Shown piece after piece: positions 34,332 through 42,915 of a stretch of DNA of 64,000 bases (within the stretch, counting starts at the first letter, position 1; every line of letters starts with the position of its first letter). Under the pieces are notes generated by a model. That model worked only from the letters and a program-made list of their open reading frames with translations. It did no database searches and had not been told where the DNA came from. The position numbers and the translations under genes were made by a program. Origin of the DNA: JBHGBM01 sp041946965 (GTDB lineage: Bacteria > Acidobacteriota > Terriglobia > Bryobacterales > Bryobacteraceae). The stretch covers positions 1 to 64,000 of the forward strand of contig JBHGBM010000004.1 in assembly GCA_041946965.1 (NCBI GenBank), read 5' to 3'.

Positions 34332-35750
34332 ATGAGGACCACCCGGAGGAATTTCCTGGCCGCGGCCGCGGCCGCCCCAGCCGTGCAGGTTGCGCCGGGG
34401 AAACTGCGTGCCGGAGCCGCCGCCGCGGACATCACGCCGGCGCTGGGCTGCTCGCTGGCCGGCAACATGACCAATAACATTGGCATTGAAGTCCACGACC
34501 CGCTGCATGTGCGCGCCATTGCGCTCGAAAACGGCCGCGAGCGCATCGCCATCGCGCAGGTGGACTCCTGCGTGATCCCGCGCGACATCTTCGACAAGGC
34601 CAAGCAGCTCATCCAGGCGAGTTGCTCCATGGAGCCGGACCACGTGCTGCTCTCCGCCACCCACACCCACTCGGCCCCGCCCGCCGCACACCTGTTTCAG
34701 AGCCTTCCCGACCCCGCCTACACGGCGTGGCTGGCGGTGCGCATCGCGGATGCCGTGCGGATGGCGGTGAACCGCCTGGAGCCGGCCCGCGCCGGATGGG
34801 GCGTGGGCCGCGAAGAGCGGCTGGTCTTCAACCGGCGCTTCTTCATGAAGCCCGGCAGCATCCCGCCCGATCCTTTCGGCGGCGCCACCGACCGCGTCCA
34901 GATGAACCCGCCCGCCGCCAGTCCCAATATCGTCAAGGCGGCGGGCCCCACGGACCCCGAGGTGGGGGTGCTGGCGCTGATGAGCGCGGCCGGCAGGCCT
35001 ATCGCGGTGTTGGGGAATTATGCGCTGCACTATGTGGGCGGCACCGGCGGAGGCCACATCAGCGGAGACTATTTCGCGGCCTGGTCCGCCGCGATGGCGC
35101 GGCTGGCCGGGGCCGCTGAGCCGCGGGCGTATCCGCCCTTCGTCGCCTCCCTCGCCAACGGCTGCTCCGGCAACATTAACGGCATCAATTTCCTCCGCGA
35201 ACGCGTAAGATTGCCCCCCTACGTCCAGATGGAACAGTACGCGGACGTGCTGGCCGCCGAGTGCTACCGTACCTGGCGCAGGCTGGAGTACCGGGACGAC
35301 CTGGAGTTGCGCGCCGCCACCGAGGAGGTGGAACTGGGGGTCCGGCTGCCCGGAGCGGCCGATGTGGCCGCCGCCCGCAAGCTCACCGCCGCACCGGAGC
35401 CGTACCGGGAGCGCCCGCAAATCTACGCCCGCGAGACCCTCATCATGGCCGAAACCTTTCCCAAGTCCGTGAAGGCGCCGGCGCAGGCGCTGCGCATCGG
35501 CCCGCTGGCCATCGCCGCGTTCCCCGGTGAGGCTTTCGTGGAGCTGGGGCTGGAGGTGAAGGCGAAAAGCCCGTTCAAACCGACGTTCGTCATCGAGCTG
35601 GCCAACGACTATCGCGGCTACATCCCCACCGTGGAAGGCCACGAGCTGGGCGGCTACGAAACCTGGCGCGCCAAGTCGAGTTACCTCGAAAAGCAGGCCG
35701 CGCCGAAACTGACCGCAGCCGTCCTGAGATGCCTGGAGCGGGTGGCTTGA
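34332..35750 (+). CDS. Neutral ceramidase-like secreted hydrolase
   Basis: 472 residues from ATG 34332 (475 from ATG 34323). The N-terminus 'MRTTRRNFLAAAAAAPAV' is a twin-arginine-type export signal. The mature part resembles the neutral/alkaline non-lysosomal ceramidase fold: 'LRAGAAAADITPALGCSLAG', 'ALENGRERIAIAQVDSC', zinc-site 'LLSATHTHSAPP', 'YALHYVGGTGGGHISGDYF' with more His/Asp ligands, and 'ASLANGCSGNINGINF', where a Ser occupies the place of the nucleophile loop. Such proteins are abundant in Acidobacteriota and Planctomycetota and most have no tested substrate. Stand-alone gene. Confidence 0.75.
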   Translation: MRTTRRNFLAAAAAAPAVQVAPGKLRAGAAAADITPALGCSLAGNMTNNIGIEVHDPLHVRAIALENGRERIAIAQVDSCVIPRDIFDKAKQLIQASCSMEPDHVLLSATHTHSAPPAAHLFQSLPDPAYTAWLAVRIADAVRMAVNRLEPARAGWGVGREERLVFNRRFFMKPGSIPPDPFGGATDRVQMNPPAASPNIVKAAGPTDPEVGVLALMSAAGRPIAVLGNYALHYVGGTGGGHISGDYFAAWSAAMARLAGAAEPRAYPPFVASLANGCSGNINGINFLRERVRLPPYVQMEQYADVLAAECYRTWRRLEYRDDLELRAATEEVELGVRLPGAADVAAARKLTAAPEPYRERPQIYARETLIMAETFPKSVKAPAQALRIGPLAIAAFPGEAFVELGLEVKAKSPFKPTFVIELANDYRGYIPTVEGHELGGYETWRAKSSYLEKQAAPKLTAAVLRCLERVA

Positions 35751-35888
35751 GGCCGCTTTTGGGTGGAATGCCCCACTACGGTGGCGCGCTGCGGCAAAGC
35801 ACCCGAGACCGCCGGGAGAAATGACGCGTAAGTTATTGAAAAAGAGCAGGAATTGCCTCGGCAACGCAATTGCACCCGGTGTAGGGCT

Positions 35889-36140
35889 ATGGCATATGTA
35901 ATCACCGACACCTGCACCAAAGATGCGCTCTGCGTGGACGCCTGCCCCGTTGACTGCATCCACCCGAAGAAGGACGAAGCCGGGTTTGAGGAGATCCCGC
36001 AGCTATACGTGAACCCGGCCGACTGCATCGATTGCGGCGCCTGCGTTCCCGTGTGCCCCACCAGCTCTATTTTCCCCATCGACGAATTGCCCGCCGAAGC
36101 GGCCGCTTTCGCCGAGAAGAACGCCGCATATTACAACTAG
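35889..36140 (+). CDS. Ferredoxin with two iron-sulfur clusters
   Basis: 83 residues, small soluble electron carrier. Cluster ligands: C9, C15, C19 and C23 in 'CTKDALCVDACPVDCIHP' and C46, C49, C52, C56 in 'CIDCGACVPVCP'. The wide C9-x5-C15 spacing is typical of the 7Fe (3Fe-4S plus 4Fe-4S) type. The ATG at 35889 is chosen because the family starts 'MAYVITDTC'; the frame goes further upstream without homology. The ribosome site is weak (GTAGGG). No redox partner in the immediate neighbourhood. Confidence 0.92.
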   Translation: MAYVITDTCTKDALCVDACPVDCIHPKKDEAGFEEIPQLYVNPADCIDCGACVPVCPTSSIFPIDELPAEAAAFAEKNAAYYN

Positions 36141-36320
36141 TCCGAAGGTTCCGCCAACTTATACGTCTGCGTGGAGTCCGGCCCGCGGCGTTCGGAGCAA
36201 TCCGAGCCGCCGCTCCCTGCCGGTCGCGGCCCGGTGACACGCTCCGGCTCCCTGCCTGGACATGGGAACTACATTGGAGGCGCCGCTGCGGTAAACTGCA
36301 TTGTTCTTAATGGAGGCGGG

Positions 36321-36366
36321 AAAAAAGAGTGAGGCGGCGGCAGCAACAGCCGAAGACGTTGCCTCA
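36321..36366 (-). terminator. Probable rho-independent terminator after the CDP-alcohol transferase gene
   Basis: Minus strand: TGAGGC pairs with GCCTCA, with an inner CGGC/GCCG hairpin, followed by CTC and six T. The stem begins at the stop codon of the transferase gene. The remaining 180 bp up to the ferredoxin stop (36141-36320) contain no gene or signal that I recognise. Confidence 0.5.
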
Positions 36367-36996
36367 GCTTCGCACTTTCCGCTCTTCCGGGACCGCGCGC
36401 AATTGCGCGTCCTCCAACCTGCGGCTCTCCTGCCACGTGTAGATCATGCGGTGGATCACCGTCAGGTTGCCCAGCACGGCGATGATCCACAGCACCGGGG
36501 CCATGCGGTCGAACAGCGCGCCGATAATGATCAGCACGATGCGCTCCGGCCGCTCCAGGAACCCCACCTTGCACTTGGGAATGGCGTTCTCCGAGCGCGC
36601 CCGCGTATAGCTCACCATCACGGAGGCGGTCATCACCACGGCCGTCAGCACGATGTAGAAGAACCGGTTGATGGAGGCGTAATACACCAGCAATCCCATC
36701 AGCAGGCTGAGATCGGAGTAGCGGTCCACCACCGAATCGAAGAAGCCGCCGAAGCGCGTGACACGGTTGGTCTCCCGGGCCACGCGGCCGTCCACCATAT
36801 CGAAGAGGCCGGCGCCGATCACCACCAGCCCCGCCCAGCGGAAATGACCCGCCGCGAACAGGTACGCCGCGTAGATGTTGATCACCAGCCCGATGAACGT
36901 GAGCACGTTCGGGTGGATTCGGGAAAGCGCTAATGCGCGCACGATGCGATCGATAATGGCGCCGCACACCACACCGATCGCGCGGGTATACGTCAT
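36364..36996 (-). CDS. CDP-alcohol phosphatidyltransferase family protein
   Basis: 210 residues, about six membrane helices. The complete catalytic motif D66-x2-D69-G-x2-A-R-x8-G83-x3-D87-x3-D91 is visible in 'DMVDGRVARETNRVTRFGGF' and the following residues. The enzyme moves a phosphatidyl (or similar) group from a CDP-linked donor to an alcohol such as glycerol phosphate or inositol phosphate. The acceptor is not clear; the charged C-terminal tail and 'VMVSYTRARSEN' segment resemble archaetidyl/phosphatidyl-inositol-phosphate synthases. ATG overlaps the greA stop (ATGA), so it is co-expressed with greA. Confidence 0.88.
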   Translation of the reverse strand: MTYTRAIGVVCGAIIDRIVRALALSRIHPNVLTFIGLVINIYAAYLFAAGHFRWAGLVVIGAGLFDMVDGRVARETNRVTRFGGFFDSVVDRYSDLSLLMGLLVYYASINRFFYIVLTAVVMTASVMVSYTRARSENAIPKCKVGFLERPERIVLIIIGALFDRMAPVLWIIAVLGNLTVIHRMIYTWQESRRLEDAQLRAVPEERKVRS

Positions 36997-37457
36997 GACT
37001 CGTGTATCGTGGTCAGTTGCAGGACTTCCAGCTCTCTGGCGCCCCCGGGGATCTGCACCTTGACGACGTCGCCCACTTCTTTCCCCAAAAGGGCCCTGCC
37101 GATCGGCGAGCTGGTCGAGATCCTTCCGTTCGCCGCGTCCGCTTCTTCGCTGGTCACCAGCTTGTAGGTGATCTCTTCCTCTTTCGCCGTATCGAACACC
37201 ACTACGGTGGAGCCCAGTCCGACCTTGTCGTGCGGAATCTTGGAGAAGTCAATCATGGACATCTCCGCCAACCGCGCCTTCAATTGCGAGACCCGCGCCT
37301 CCACGAAGCGCTGCCGCTCCTTGGCCGCGTGGTACTCCGCGTTCTCGCTCAGATCGCCGTGCGCCCGCGCCTTCTTGATCTCCTTGGGAAGCTCGGTGCG
37401 CAGTTCGTACTCCAGCGTGGCAATCTCGTCCTGTAGTTTCTTCTTGATATCTTCCAT
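36993..37457 (-). CDS. greA: Transcription elongation factor GreA
   Basis: 154 residues. Stimulates transcript cleavage by backtracked RNA polymerase. The N-terminal coiled coil ends with the acidic tip 'HGDLSENAEYHAAKERQRFV', containing the essential D and E residues; the C-terminal FKBP-like domain has 'STVVVFDTAKEEEITYKLV' and 'ISTSSPIGRALLGKEVGDVV'. The last residues vary from the family. ATG at 37457. A perfect TATAAT lies 25-30 bp upstream. Followed by an overlapping CDP-alcohol transferase gene. Confidence 0.95.
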   Translation of the reverse strand: MEDIKKKLQDEIATLEYELRTELPKEIKKARAHGDLSENAEYHAAKERQRFVEARVSQLKARLAEMSMIDFSKIPHDKVGLGSTVVVFDTAKEEEITYKLVTSEEADAANGRISTSSPIGRALLGKEVGDVVKVQIPGGARELEVLQLTTIHES

Positions 37458-37481
37458 CGGCCGGGATCAGGTCCAGCCCTC

Positions 37482-37487
37482 ATTATA
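37482..37487 (-). promoter_or_regulatory. -10 box of the greA promoter
   Basis: Perfect TATAAT on the minus strand, 24 bp before the greA ATG, which would give a leader of about 17 nt. No -35 consensus at the usual distance, which would lie inside the upstream M24-fold gene end. Confidence 0.5.
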
Positions 37488-37500
37488 GCGTGGCGAAAAG

Positions 37501-38856
37501 CTATGCCCCCGCCAAATGTTGCACGTTCAGCGGCAGCCGCGTCAGCCGCTCCACCCGGGCGCCGTACTTGCCCAGCGTGTTTTCCACAACGCAGTAGTCA
37601 AAGCCCGGAATCACCACGTCGTTCCAGCGGTCCCCGATGCCGCGCAGGGCCACGTCGAGCATGGTCACGATCTGGCCCCCCAGCGGCTCCTCCGAATCGA
37701 GTGTTATGGCGCCGAAAAACTCCTGGCACTCCGTGTAGCCGGCGTTGTGCGTGCCCGTGTAAGGCTTCTGCCGCGCGAGATCGATCTTGCGCCCCACCCG
37801 CCGCGAGACCTCCTCCGAGTGCGACGCGAAGTAATCCACCAGCGCCTGCTCCTGCACGCGCGCGGGCAGGTTTTCCGCCGCCGCTTTGCGGTACCACTCC
37901 TCGCCCACGCGGTAGCCGCCCTCCACCAGCTCGAACCAGAAGTGCTGCGCGGAAGTCGCGTGCGAGCGCGCGTTGGTGGCGATCACCGAGCGCCGGATGC
38001 ACGCGGTGAGCCCATCGCGTTTGGGAGCGACCCCCACGTGCACCCAGTCGCCCTCCTGAATGGGGCGGTTGAGCGCCGGACCGATCAGGGTGCGGTTGGC
38101 GGTGTTGGCCCCCACCATGATCTTGAAGCCGTCCGCCTCCGAGCCGAGCATGCGGCCGGCCCAAGCGCCCCACGCGGCTACTTCCGTCTCGAGCCTCCCC
38201 GGACGCAGTACCGCCAGCATGGCGCGCAGCATGGCGTCGGCCACCGTGCCCGCGTCCGCAATCAGCCGCATCTCCACGTCGCTCTTTTCGTACTTCACGC
38301 GGTAGTACAGCTCCTGTGCGTCCACCACGCCCTCGCGGCCGAAAAGGCCTTCGAGATACGAGACAATTCCGGCGGGGATCACCTGCCGCGGCGTCAGCAG
38401 CGCGATGTGGTCCACGGGCTTTCCCGCCGCCGCCGCGATCACCTCCTCCAGCCGTTCCGCGCGGATCGGATATTTTTCGTCCGCGAGCTGGAGCAGCTCC
38501 GCCTTGTGCACCACCGCGCCTGAGCGGTCCGCGAGCTGCTCGGCTACGTAGCCGCCCTCCAGTCCGGCCACCAGGTGAAATCCGCACGGGCCGGCCACCC
38601 CGGCCACCTGCTCTATCGAGATGTTCGTGTTTCCGCCCAGGTAGGGCACGTCGCCTGCGTAGTGTTCGTCGGAAAAGACGAACCCCACGGTGTGCCCGTG
38701 CTTCTGAAGCGCTTCATTGACGCGCGCCAGCCGCCCCTGGAACTCGGTCCGCGGCGCAAGATATTCGCGGTCGATCGCCGGCGTTTCCTCCAAAATGCGC
38801 GCCACCCGTTCCAGGTCGGCGCGATGATCGGTAAGACGGGAGCCTGCGGGTGACAT
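37501..38856 (-). CDS. M24-fold (pita-bread) protein, metal ligands not conserved
   Basis: 451 residues. Creatinase-like N-terminal domain (1-180) then a pita-bread fold of the aminopeptidase P/prolidase type ('ELYYRVKYEKSDVEMRLIAD', 'MLAVLRPGRLETEVAAWG', 'FKIMVGANTANRTLIGPAL'). Where active M24 peptidases have Asp ligands in 'V-L-I-D-x-G' and 'S-D-x-T-R', this protein has 'WVHVGVAPKRDGLTACIRR' (271-289), so the two aspartates are absent. A His appears in 'TGTHNAGYTECQ'. Probably not a classical metallopeptidase; a creatinase-like or binding role is possible. The start at 38856 is preceded by TATAGT at six bases. Divergent from a UroD-family gene. Confidence 0.7.
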   Translation of the reverse strand: MSPAGSRLTDHRADLERVARILEETPAIDREYLAPRTEFQGRLARVNEALQKHGHTVGFVFSDEHYAGDVPYLGGNTNISIEQVAGVAGPCGFHLVAGLEGGYVAEQLADRSGAVVHKAELLQLADEKYPIRAERLEEVIAAAAGKPVDHIALLTPRQVIPAGIVSYLEGLFGREGVVDAQELYYRVKYEKSDVEMRLIADAGTVADAMLRAMLAVLRPGRLETEVAAWGAWAGRMLGSEADGFKIMVGANTANRTLIGPALNRPIQEGDWVHVGVAPKRDGLTACIRRSVIATNARSHATSAQHFWFELVEGGYRVGEEWYRKAAAENLPARVQEQALVDYFASHSEEVSRRVGRKIDLARQKPYTGTHNAGYTECQEFFGAITLDSEEPLGGQIVTMLDVALRGIGDRWNDVVIPGFDYCVVENTLGKYGARVERLTRLPLNVQHLAGA

Positions 38857-38862
38857 GCTGAA

Positions 38863-38872
38863 ACTATACAAT
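38863..38872. promoter_or_regulatory. Overlapping divergent -10 boxes in a 22-bp intergenic gap
   Basis: TACAAT on the plus strand (38867-38872) ends six bases before the ATG at 38879. TATAGT on the minus strand (38863-38868) ends six bases before the ATG at 38856. They overlap by two bases. The whole gap is 22 bp, so both mRNAs would start at their start codons and only one promoter could be occupied at a time. Confidence 0.5.
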
Positions 38873-38878
38873 ACCCCC

Positions 38879-40012
38879 ATGACCCATCGTGAACGCCTGC
38901 TTGCGGCTCTGGATTTCCACGCACCGGATCGCGTCCCGATGGACCTGGCGGGCGCCCGCTTCACCGGCATGGTGAAGCCCGCCTGCGAGCATCTTTGCGA
39001 ACGGCTGGGTTTCGGCCGCCCCGGCGCTCTCATCGACCGCATGCAGCAGCTCGTGGAAGTGGACGAGGCCGTCCTGCGCCACTTCGACGTGGACGCCCGC
39101 GCCGTGGCGCTCGGCGCGCCGGACCGCGGCGGGGACGTGGACCTCGAACCCGGGCGCTACCGCGACGAATGGGGTGTGGAGCGCGTGCAGCCGCCCGGTT
39201 GCGAATACTACGAGATGCGTTCCAGCCCGCTTTCCGGCGGCCTCACCCCCGCGCAAATCGCGGCCTGTCCGCTCCCCGATCCCACCGACCCCGGCCGGTT
39301 TCGCGGCCTCCGCGAGCGCGCCCGCCTGCTCAAGCAGCAGACCGATTACGCCGTCATCTACAACGCCCGCTATCACCTGGTTCACCAGACCCAATATCTG
39401 CGCGGGTTTCAGGACTGGTACATGGATCTCGCCTCCAACCCCGCCCTCTTCCGCTGCCTCATGGAAGCCGTGCTCGAGAACCTGCTGGAACTGAATCGCC
39501 GCGCGCTCCTCGAAATCGGCGGCCTCGTGGACGTGGTCTCCTTCGGCGACGACATAGGGCTCCAGGACCGCCCCATCTGCTCGCTGCCGCTCTACCGCAA
39601 GCTGATCCGCCCCTTCCAGGAGCGCATCGTGCAGTCCATCCGCGAGCACACCAGGGCGAAGATTCTCTACCACACCTGCGGCTCGGTTTATGCCTACATC
39701 GAGGACTTCATCGGGATCGGCATCGACGCCCTCAACCCCGTGCAGGTGAGCGCGCGCCACATGGACCCGGAGCGGCTCCAGCGCGATTTCGGCGGCCGCA
39801 TCGCTTTCTGGGGAGGCGTGGACAGCCAGCGCCTGCTCCCCTACGGCACGCCCGCCGAAGTCTCGGCCGAGGTGCGCCGCCTGTACGAAATCCTGGGCCG
39901 GCAGGGCGGATGGGTGCTCGCCGCGGTACACAACATCCAGCCGGACGTGCCGCCGGAAAACGTGATTGCCATGTTCGAAGCCGGACGAGGCTGCACGGCG
40001 TATAGTGGATGA
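38879..40012 (+). CDS. Uroporphyrinogen decarboxylase (UroD) family protein
   Basis: 377 residues, TIM barrel. 'MTHRERLLAALDFHAPDRVP' is the standard opening of the UroD/MtaA/CmuA superfamily. Later segments 'VDVVSFGDDIGLQDRPICSL', 'KILYHTCGSVYAYIEDFIGIG' and 'IAFWGGVDSQRLLPYGTPAEV' match the methyltransferase-like branch more than heme-biosynthetic HemE (which opens differently and lacks the H-x-C-G segment that can bind zinc). Possible role: methyl or corrinoid-linked transfer; unproven. The next gene follows 17 bp later on the same strand. Confidence 0.8.
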   Translation: MTHRERLLAALDFHAPDRVPMDLAGARFTGMVKPACEHLCERLGFGRPGALIDRMQQLVEVDEAVLRHFDVDARAVALGAPDRGGDVDLEPGRYRDEWGVERVQPPGCEYYEMRSSPLSGGLTPAQIAACPLPDPTDPGRFRGLRERARLLKQQTDYAVIYNARYHLVHQTQYLRGFQDWYMDLASNPALFRCLMEAVLENLLELNRRALLEIGGLVDVVSFGDDIGLQDRPICSLPLYRKLIRPFQERIVQSIREHTRAKILYHTCGSVYAYIEDFIGIGIDALNPVQVSARHMDPERLQRDFGGRIAFWGGVDSQRLLPYGTPAEVSAEVRRLYEILGRQGGWVLAAVHNIQPDVPPENVIAMFEAGRGCTAYSG

Positions 40013-40029
40013 GGCTCCCGGAGGTGCAT

Positions 40030-40728
40030 GTGTTTACCCGATTGCTTCTGGGCGCGGCTGCGGCCGCGCTATGTGCATCCGTATTCGCGCAGACGGGCCC
40101 CGCCGGCCATTGGGAGGGCACGTTCAAGGTCAATGATCGCGAGATCGGGTTGGCGCTCGACCTCGCCAGAAACACGAGATCGGAGTGGATTGCGAGCATG
40201 GGCGTGCCGTCGCAAAACGCGACCGGGCTCGTGGTGACGGATCTCGCCGTGATCGGCGATTCCGTGAAATTCGTCGGCGTCGAACTCATGATGTCCAGGT
40301 TCGACCTGACCCTTGCGCCGGACGGAACGATGAAGGGCACCATCTCGAGCCGCCAGGGGTCGCTGCCGGTCGAGTTCAAGCGCACCGGCGAGGCCAAGGT
40401 CCAACTGATCCCACCCAGTCCGGCGGTATCGAAAGAACTCGAAGGAGATTGGGAAGGTTCGCTGCAAACGCCCAACCGTACGTTACGGGTGATTTTTCAC
40501 TTCAAAAACCTGCCGGACAAGACCGTTGCGGCGACCATCGACACCCCCGATACGGGTGCTGTGAGACTGCCGCTCAACGAGGTGAAACAGACGGGCCGCG
40601 ACGTAGAGTTCGGAATCCGAATCGCACACGCTTCCTTTAAGGGAAAGCTGAACCCGGAGGGCACCGAACTGGCCGGGCAGTTCACACACGAACAGGAGAA
40701 CGTGCCGCTGACGCTGCGGAAGAAATAG
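40030..40728 (+). CDS. Secreted hypothetical protein with two similar halves
   Basis: 232 residues. The start is GTG at 40030, chosen because GGAGGT sits four bases upstream and the protein then begins with a clean signal peptide ending 'ASVFAQ'; an in-frame ATG at 40009 overlaps the previous stop. The mature part holds two related beta domains, each opening with Gly-x-Trp-Glu-Gly ('GHWEGTFKVNDREIGLALDL' and 'GDWEGSLQTPNRTLRVIFHF') and each ending near 'GTISSRQGSLPVEFKRTGE' / 'GQFTHEQENVPLTLRKK'. This double module is found in front of secreted alpha/beta hydrolases in related bacteria; here the hydrolase is a separate gene just downstream. Function unknown. Confidence 0.65.
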   Translation: MFTRLLLGAAAAALCASVFAQTGPAGHWEGTFKVNDREIGLALDLARNTRSEWIASMGVPSQNATGLVVTDLAVIGDSVKFVGVELMMSRFDLTLAPDGTMKGTISSRQGSLPVEFKRTGEAKVQLIPPSPAVSKELEGDWEGSLQTPNRTLRVIFHFKNLPDKTVAATIDTPDTGAVRLPLNEVKQTGRDVEFGIRIAHASFKGKLNPEGTELAGQFTHEQENVPLTLRKK

Positions 40729-40749
40729 CGCTTGCATCCTCGCGCCGCG

Positions 40750-41553
40750 ATGCGTTGTCTAATGGGCATGCCATCAGGGATGCTCGCGCTCGCGGCCCTC
40801 TCCGCGGCACTCGCACAAACCACCCCGAGGGACCGCCTCAACGCCTCGCCGCGCCACCAGGAATGGGCCACCGTCAACAACGTCGCCCGTGCCGTGCGGC
40901 TCTTCGTGGTCTACCCGGAAGTGAAGCAGAAGGCCCCGGCGGTTCTGGTGATTCACGAAAACATGGGCCTCACCGACTGGGTGAAGGGCGTGGCCGACCA
41001 GCTCGCCGCCAAGGGCTACATCGCGGTTGCGCCGGACCTGCTCTCGGGCATGGCGCCCGAGGGCGGCGGCACGGACGGGTTCGCCGGCCCGAGCACGGCC
41101 CGCGACGCCATTTACAAACTGCCGCCGGAGCAGGTGACCGGCGACCTCAACGCCGCCGCGGATTATGCAAAATCGCTTCCGGCGGCCAGCGGCGTCCTCT
41201 ACGTCGCCGGCTTCTGCTGGGGCGGTTCGCAGTCTTTCCGCTTCGCCGCCAGCCGGGGCGATCTCGCCGCGGCGTTCGTGTTTTATGGCACGGGGCCGGA
41301 GAGCCCCGATGCCGTGCGGCGGATCAAAGCGCCGGTGTACGGCTTCTACGGCGGCAACGACGCGCGCGTGAATGCCACCATCCCGAAGACGCAGGAGCTC
41401 ATGAAGGCCGCCGTCAAGACGTACGATCCGGTTGTCTACGAAGGCGCGGGGCACGGCTTCATGCGCGCGGGAGAGGATCCCGGCGCATCGCCCGAAAACA
41501 GGAAAGCCCGCGAGGAAGGCTGGTCCCGCTGGCTGCGGCTCATGAAGCAGTGA
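40750..41553 (+). CDS. Dienelactone hydrolase family protein, secreted
   Basis: 267 residues. Signal peptide ('MLALAALSAALAQ'). The alpha/beta hydrolase core has 'PAVLVIHENMGLTDWVKGVA', nucleophile C156 in 'YVAGFCWGGSQSF', Asp in 'GFYGGNDARVN' and His in 'YEGAGHGFMRAGED', which is the Cys-Asp-His triad of the family. The start is uncertain: ATG 40750 is used, TTG 40732 and ATG 40762 are possible. Natural substrates of exported members are rarely known. The 3' end overlaps the convergent PLP decarboxylase gene by 14 bp. Confidence 0.82.
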   Translation: MRCLMGMPSGMLALAALSAALAQTTPRDRLNASPRHQEWATVNNVARAVRLFVVYPEVKQKAPAVLVIHENMGLTDWVKGVADQLAAKGYIAVAPDLLSGMAPEGGGTDGFAGPSTARDAIYKLPPEQVTGDLNAAADYAKSLPAASGVLYVAGFCWGGSQSFRFAASRGDLAAAFVFYGTGPESPDAVRRIKAPVYGFYGGNDARVNATIPKTQELMKAAVKTYDPVVYEGAGHGFMRAGEDPGASPENRKAREEGWSRWLRLMKQ

Positions 41554-42895
41554 CGCCGCGCTGCGCCCGGATCATGGCGTCGAGACTGCGTTCCACATCC
41601 TCATCCGTGGTAGCCCAGCACGCCACGCTGATGCGCATGGCCGCGCGCCCCTGCCAGCTCGTGCCGCCGCACCAGCACGTGCCGTCCCGCTGAATCCGGT
41701 CGATGACCGCCAGCGTCGTTTCGGCGTCGCCGAAAGACACGAGCACCTGGTTCAAAACGACCTCGTTCAGAATCTCGCAGCCGGCCGAACGCAAACCCTC
41801 GGCGAAACGCCGCGCGTGCCGGCAGGTGCGCTCGATCATCTCCGCCAGCCCGGACTTTCCCAGCGACTTCAGCGCCGCCCAGATCTCCACTCCCCGGGCG
41901 CGCCGGGATAATTCGGGTGTGAATTGTCCCGGATCCCGCCCGATCCCCTTGGGGATGTACGCCGCCGTGAGCGACATGGCGCCGCCGAGCGCGTCGCTGT
42001 CCCGCACCAAGGCCAGTCCGCTGTCGTAAGGCGCGTTCAGCCACTTATGCGTGTCGGTGGCCCAGGAGTCCGCCTCCTCGACCCCCGCCGCCAGGGGCTT
42101 CAGACCCGGCGAAGCCTTGGCCCACAATCCGAAAGCGCCGTCCACGTGTACCCAGGCGCCGCTCTCGCGCGCGATCTCGCAGATCTTCGCCACCGGGTCC
42201 ACCGAACCCGTGTTCACATTGCCCGCCTGCACACACACGATGGCGCCGCGAGGCAGCGCGGGGAGCGCATCGGGGCGGATCCGGCCTTGGCCATCCACCG
42301 GGACCCGTATCACCCGTTCCCGGCCGAAACCAAGCAGCCCCAGAGCCTTGTTGACGGAGGGGTGGGTCTCCGCGCTCATCACCACGGTCACCGGCGGAGC
42401 GCCGAAGAGGCCATCGGCCTCGACGTTCCACCCCAGCCGGCCCAGCACGGCGTGGCGCGCCGCCGCCAGACACGTCAGGTTGGCCATGGTCGCGCCGCTC
42501 ACGAAAGCCGCGCCGCAGTCCCGCGGCAGATCGAACAACTGCACCAGCCAGCGCTGCGTAATTTCTTCGAGGCGGGAAGCAACCGGGCTGCTCGCGTACA
42601 GAACCGCATTCTGGTCCCACGCCCCTGCCAGCCAATTCGCCGCCAGCGCAGCCGGCAGAGCGCCCCCTTGTACGAACCCGAAGAAGCGCGGGCCCGCGGT
42701 GGCGACCGTGGCCGGGGACCCGATCCGGTCCAACAGTTCGATCACCGACTCGGGAGTCTCCGGACATTCCGGAAGGGGCTCATCCAGCGCGATCAACTGA
42801 TCCAACGCCTGCTGCGCCGGGGCGACGGTGCGCTCGCCCAGCCCGCGCAGATACCGGCCGGCCCGCTGGGCCACGTCGGACAAAAGATCCGGCAT
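41540..42895 (-). CDS. Group II PLP-dependent decarboxylase
   Basis: 451 residues of the aromatic-L-amino-acid/glutamate decarboxylase superfamily. Motifs: 'GPRFFGFVQGGALPAALAAN', 'GAAFVSGATMANLTCLAAAR' (phosphate loop), 'VVMSAETHPSVNKALGLLG' (His stacking on PLP), 'WVHVDGAFGLWA' (Asp-Ala pair) and the Schiff-base Lys in 'SWATDTHKWLNAPYDSG'. Substrate not predictable. The ATG at 42895 is 20 bp after the stop of the NtrC-type regulator on the same strand, so it may be part of that operon. Confidence 0.87.
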   Translation of the reverse strand: MPDLLSDVAQRAGRYLRGLGERTVAPAQQALDQLIALDEPLPECPETPESVIELLDRIGSPATVATAGPRFFGFVQGGALPAALAANWLAGAWDQNAVLYASSPVASRLEEITQRWLVQLFDLPRDCGAAFVSGATMANLTCLAAARHAVLGRLGWNVEADGLFGAPPVTVVMSAETHPSVNKALGLLGFGRERVIRVPVDGQGRIRPDALPALPRGAIVCVQAGNVNTGSVDPVAKICEIARESGAWVHVDGAFGLWAKASPGLKPLAAGVEEADSWATDTHKWLNAPYDSGLALVRDSDALGGAMSLTAAYIPKGIGRDPGQFTPELSRRARGVEIWAALKSLGKSGLAEMIERTCRHARRFAEGLRSAGCEILNEVVLNQVLVSFGDAETTLAVIDRIQRDGTCWCGGTSWQGRAAMRISVACWATTDEDVERSLDAMIRAQRGVTAS

Positions 42896-42915
42896 CTCTC
42901 CAGGATAACGGCAGC

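Noticed and set aside
35860..35874. A sigma-54-like -24/-12 element before the ferredoxin gene
   Set aside because: GGCA and TTGCA have the right spacing, but the transcript would begin about 4 nt before the ATG and no enhancer-like site is visible; likely chance.
34257..35963. Upstream extension of the second histidine kinase to 1160 codons
   Set aside because: The additional part is antisense to the ceramidase-like gene and resembles no domain; the kinase has a normal N-terminal membrane segment at ATG 34256.
36301..36933. Plus-strand open frame over the CDP-alcohol transferase gene
   Set aside because: It is the complement of a gene with a complete catalytic motif and shows only His/Gln/Arg-rich low-complexity sequence.
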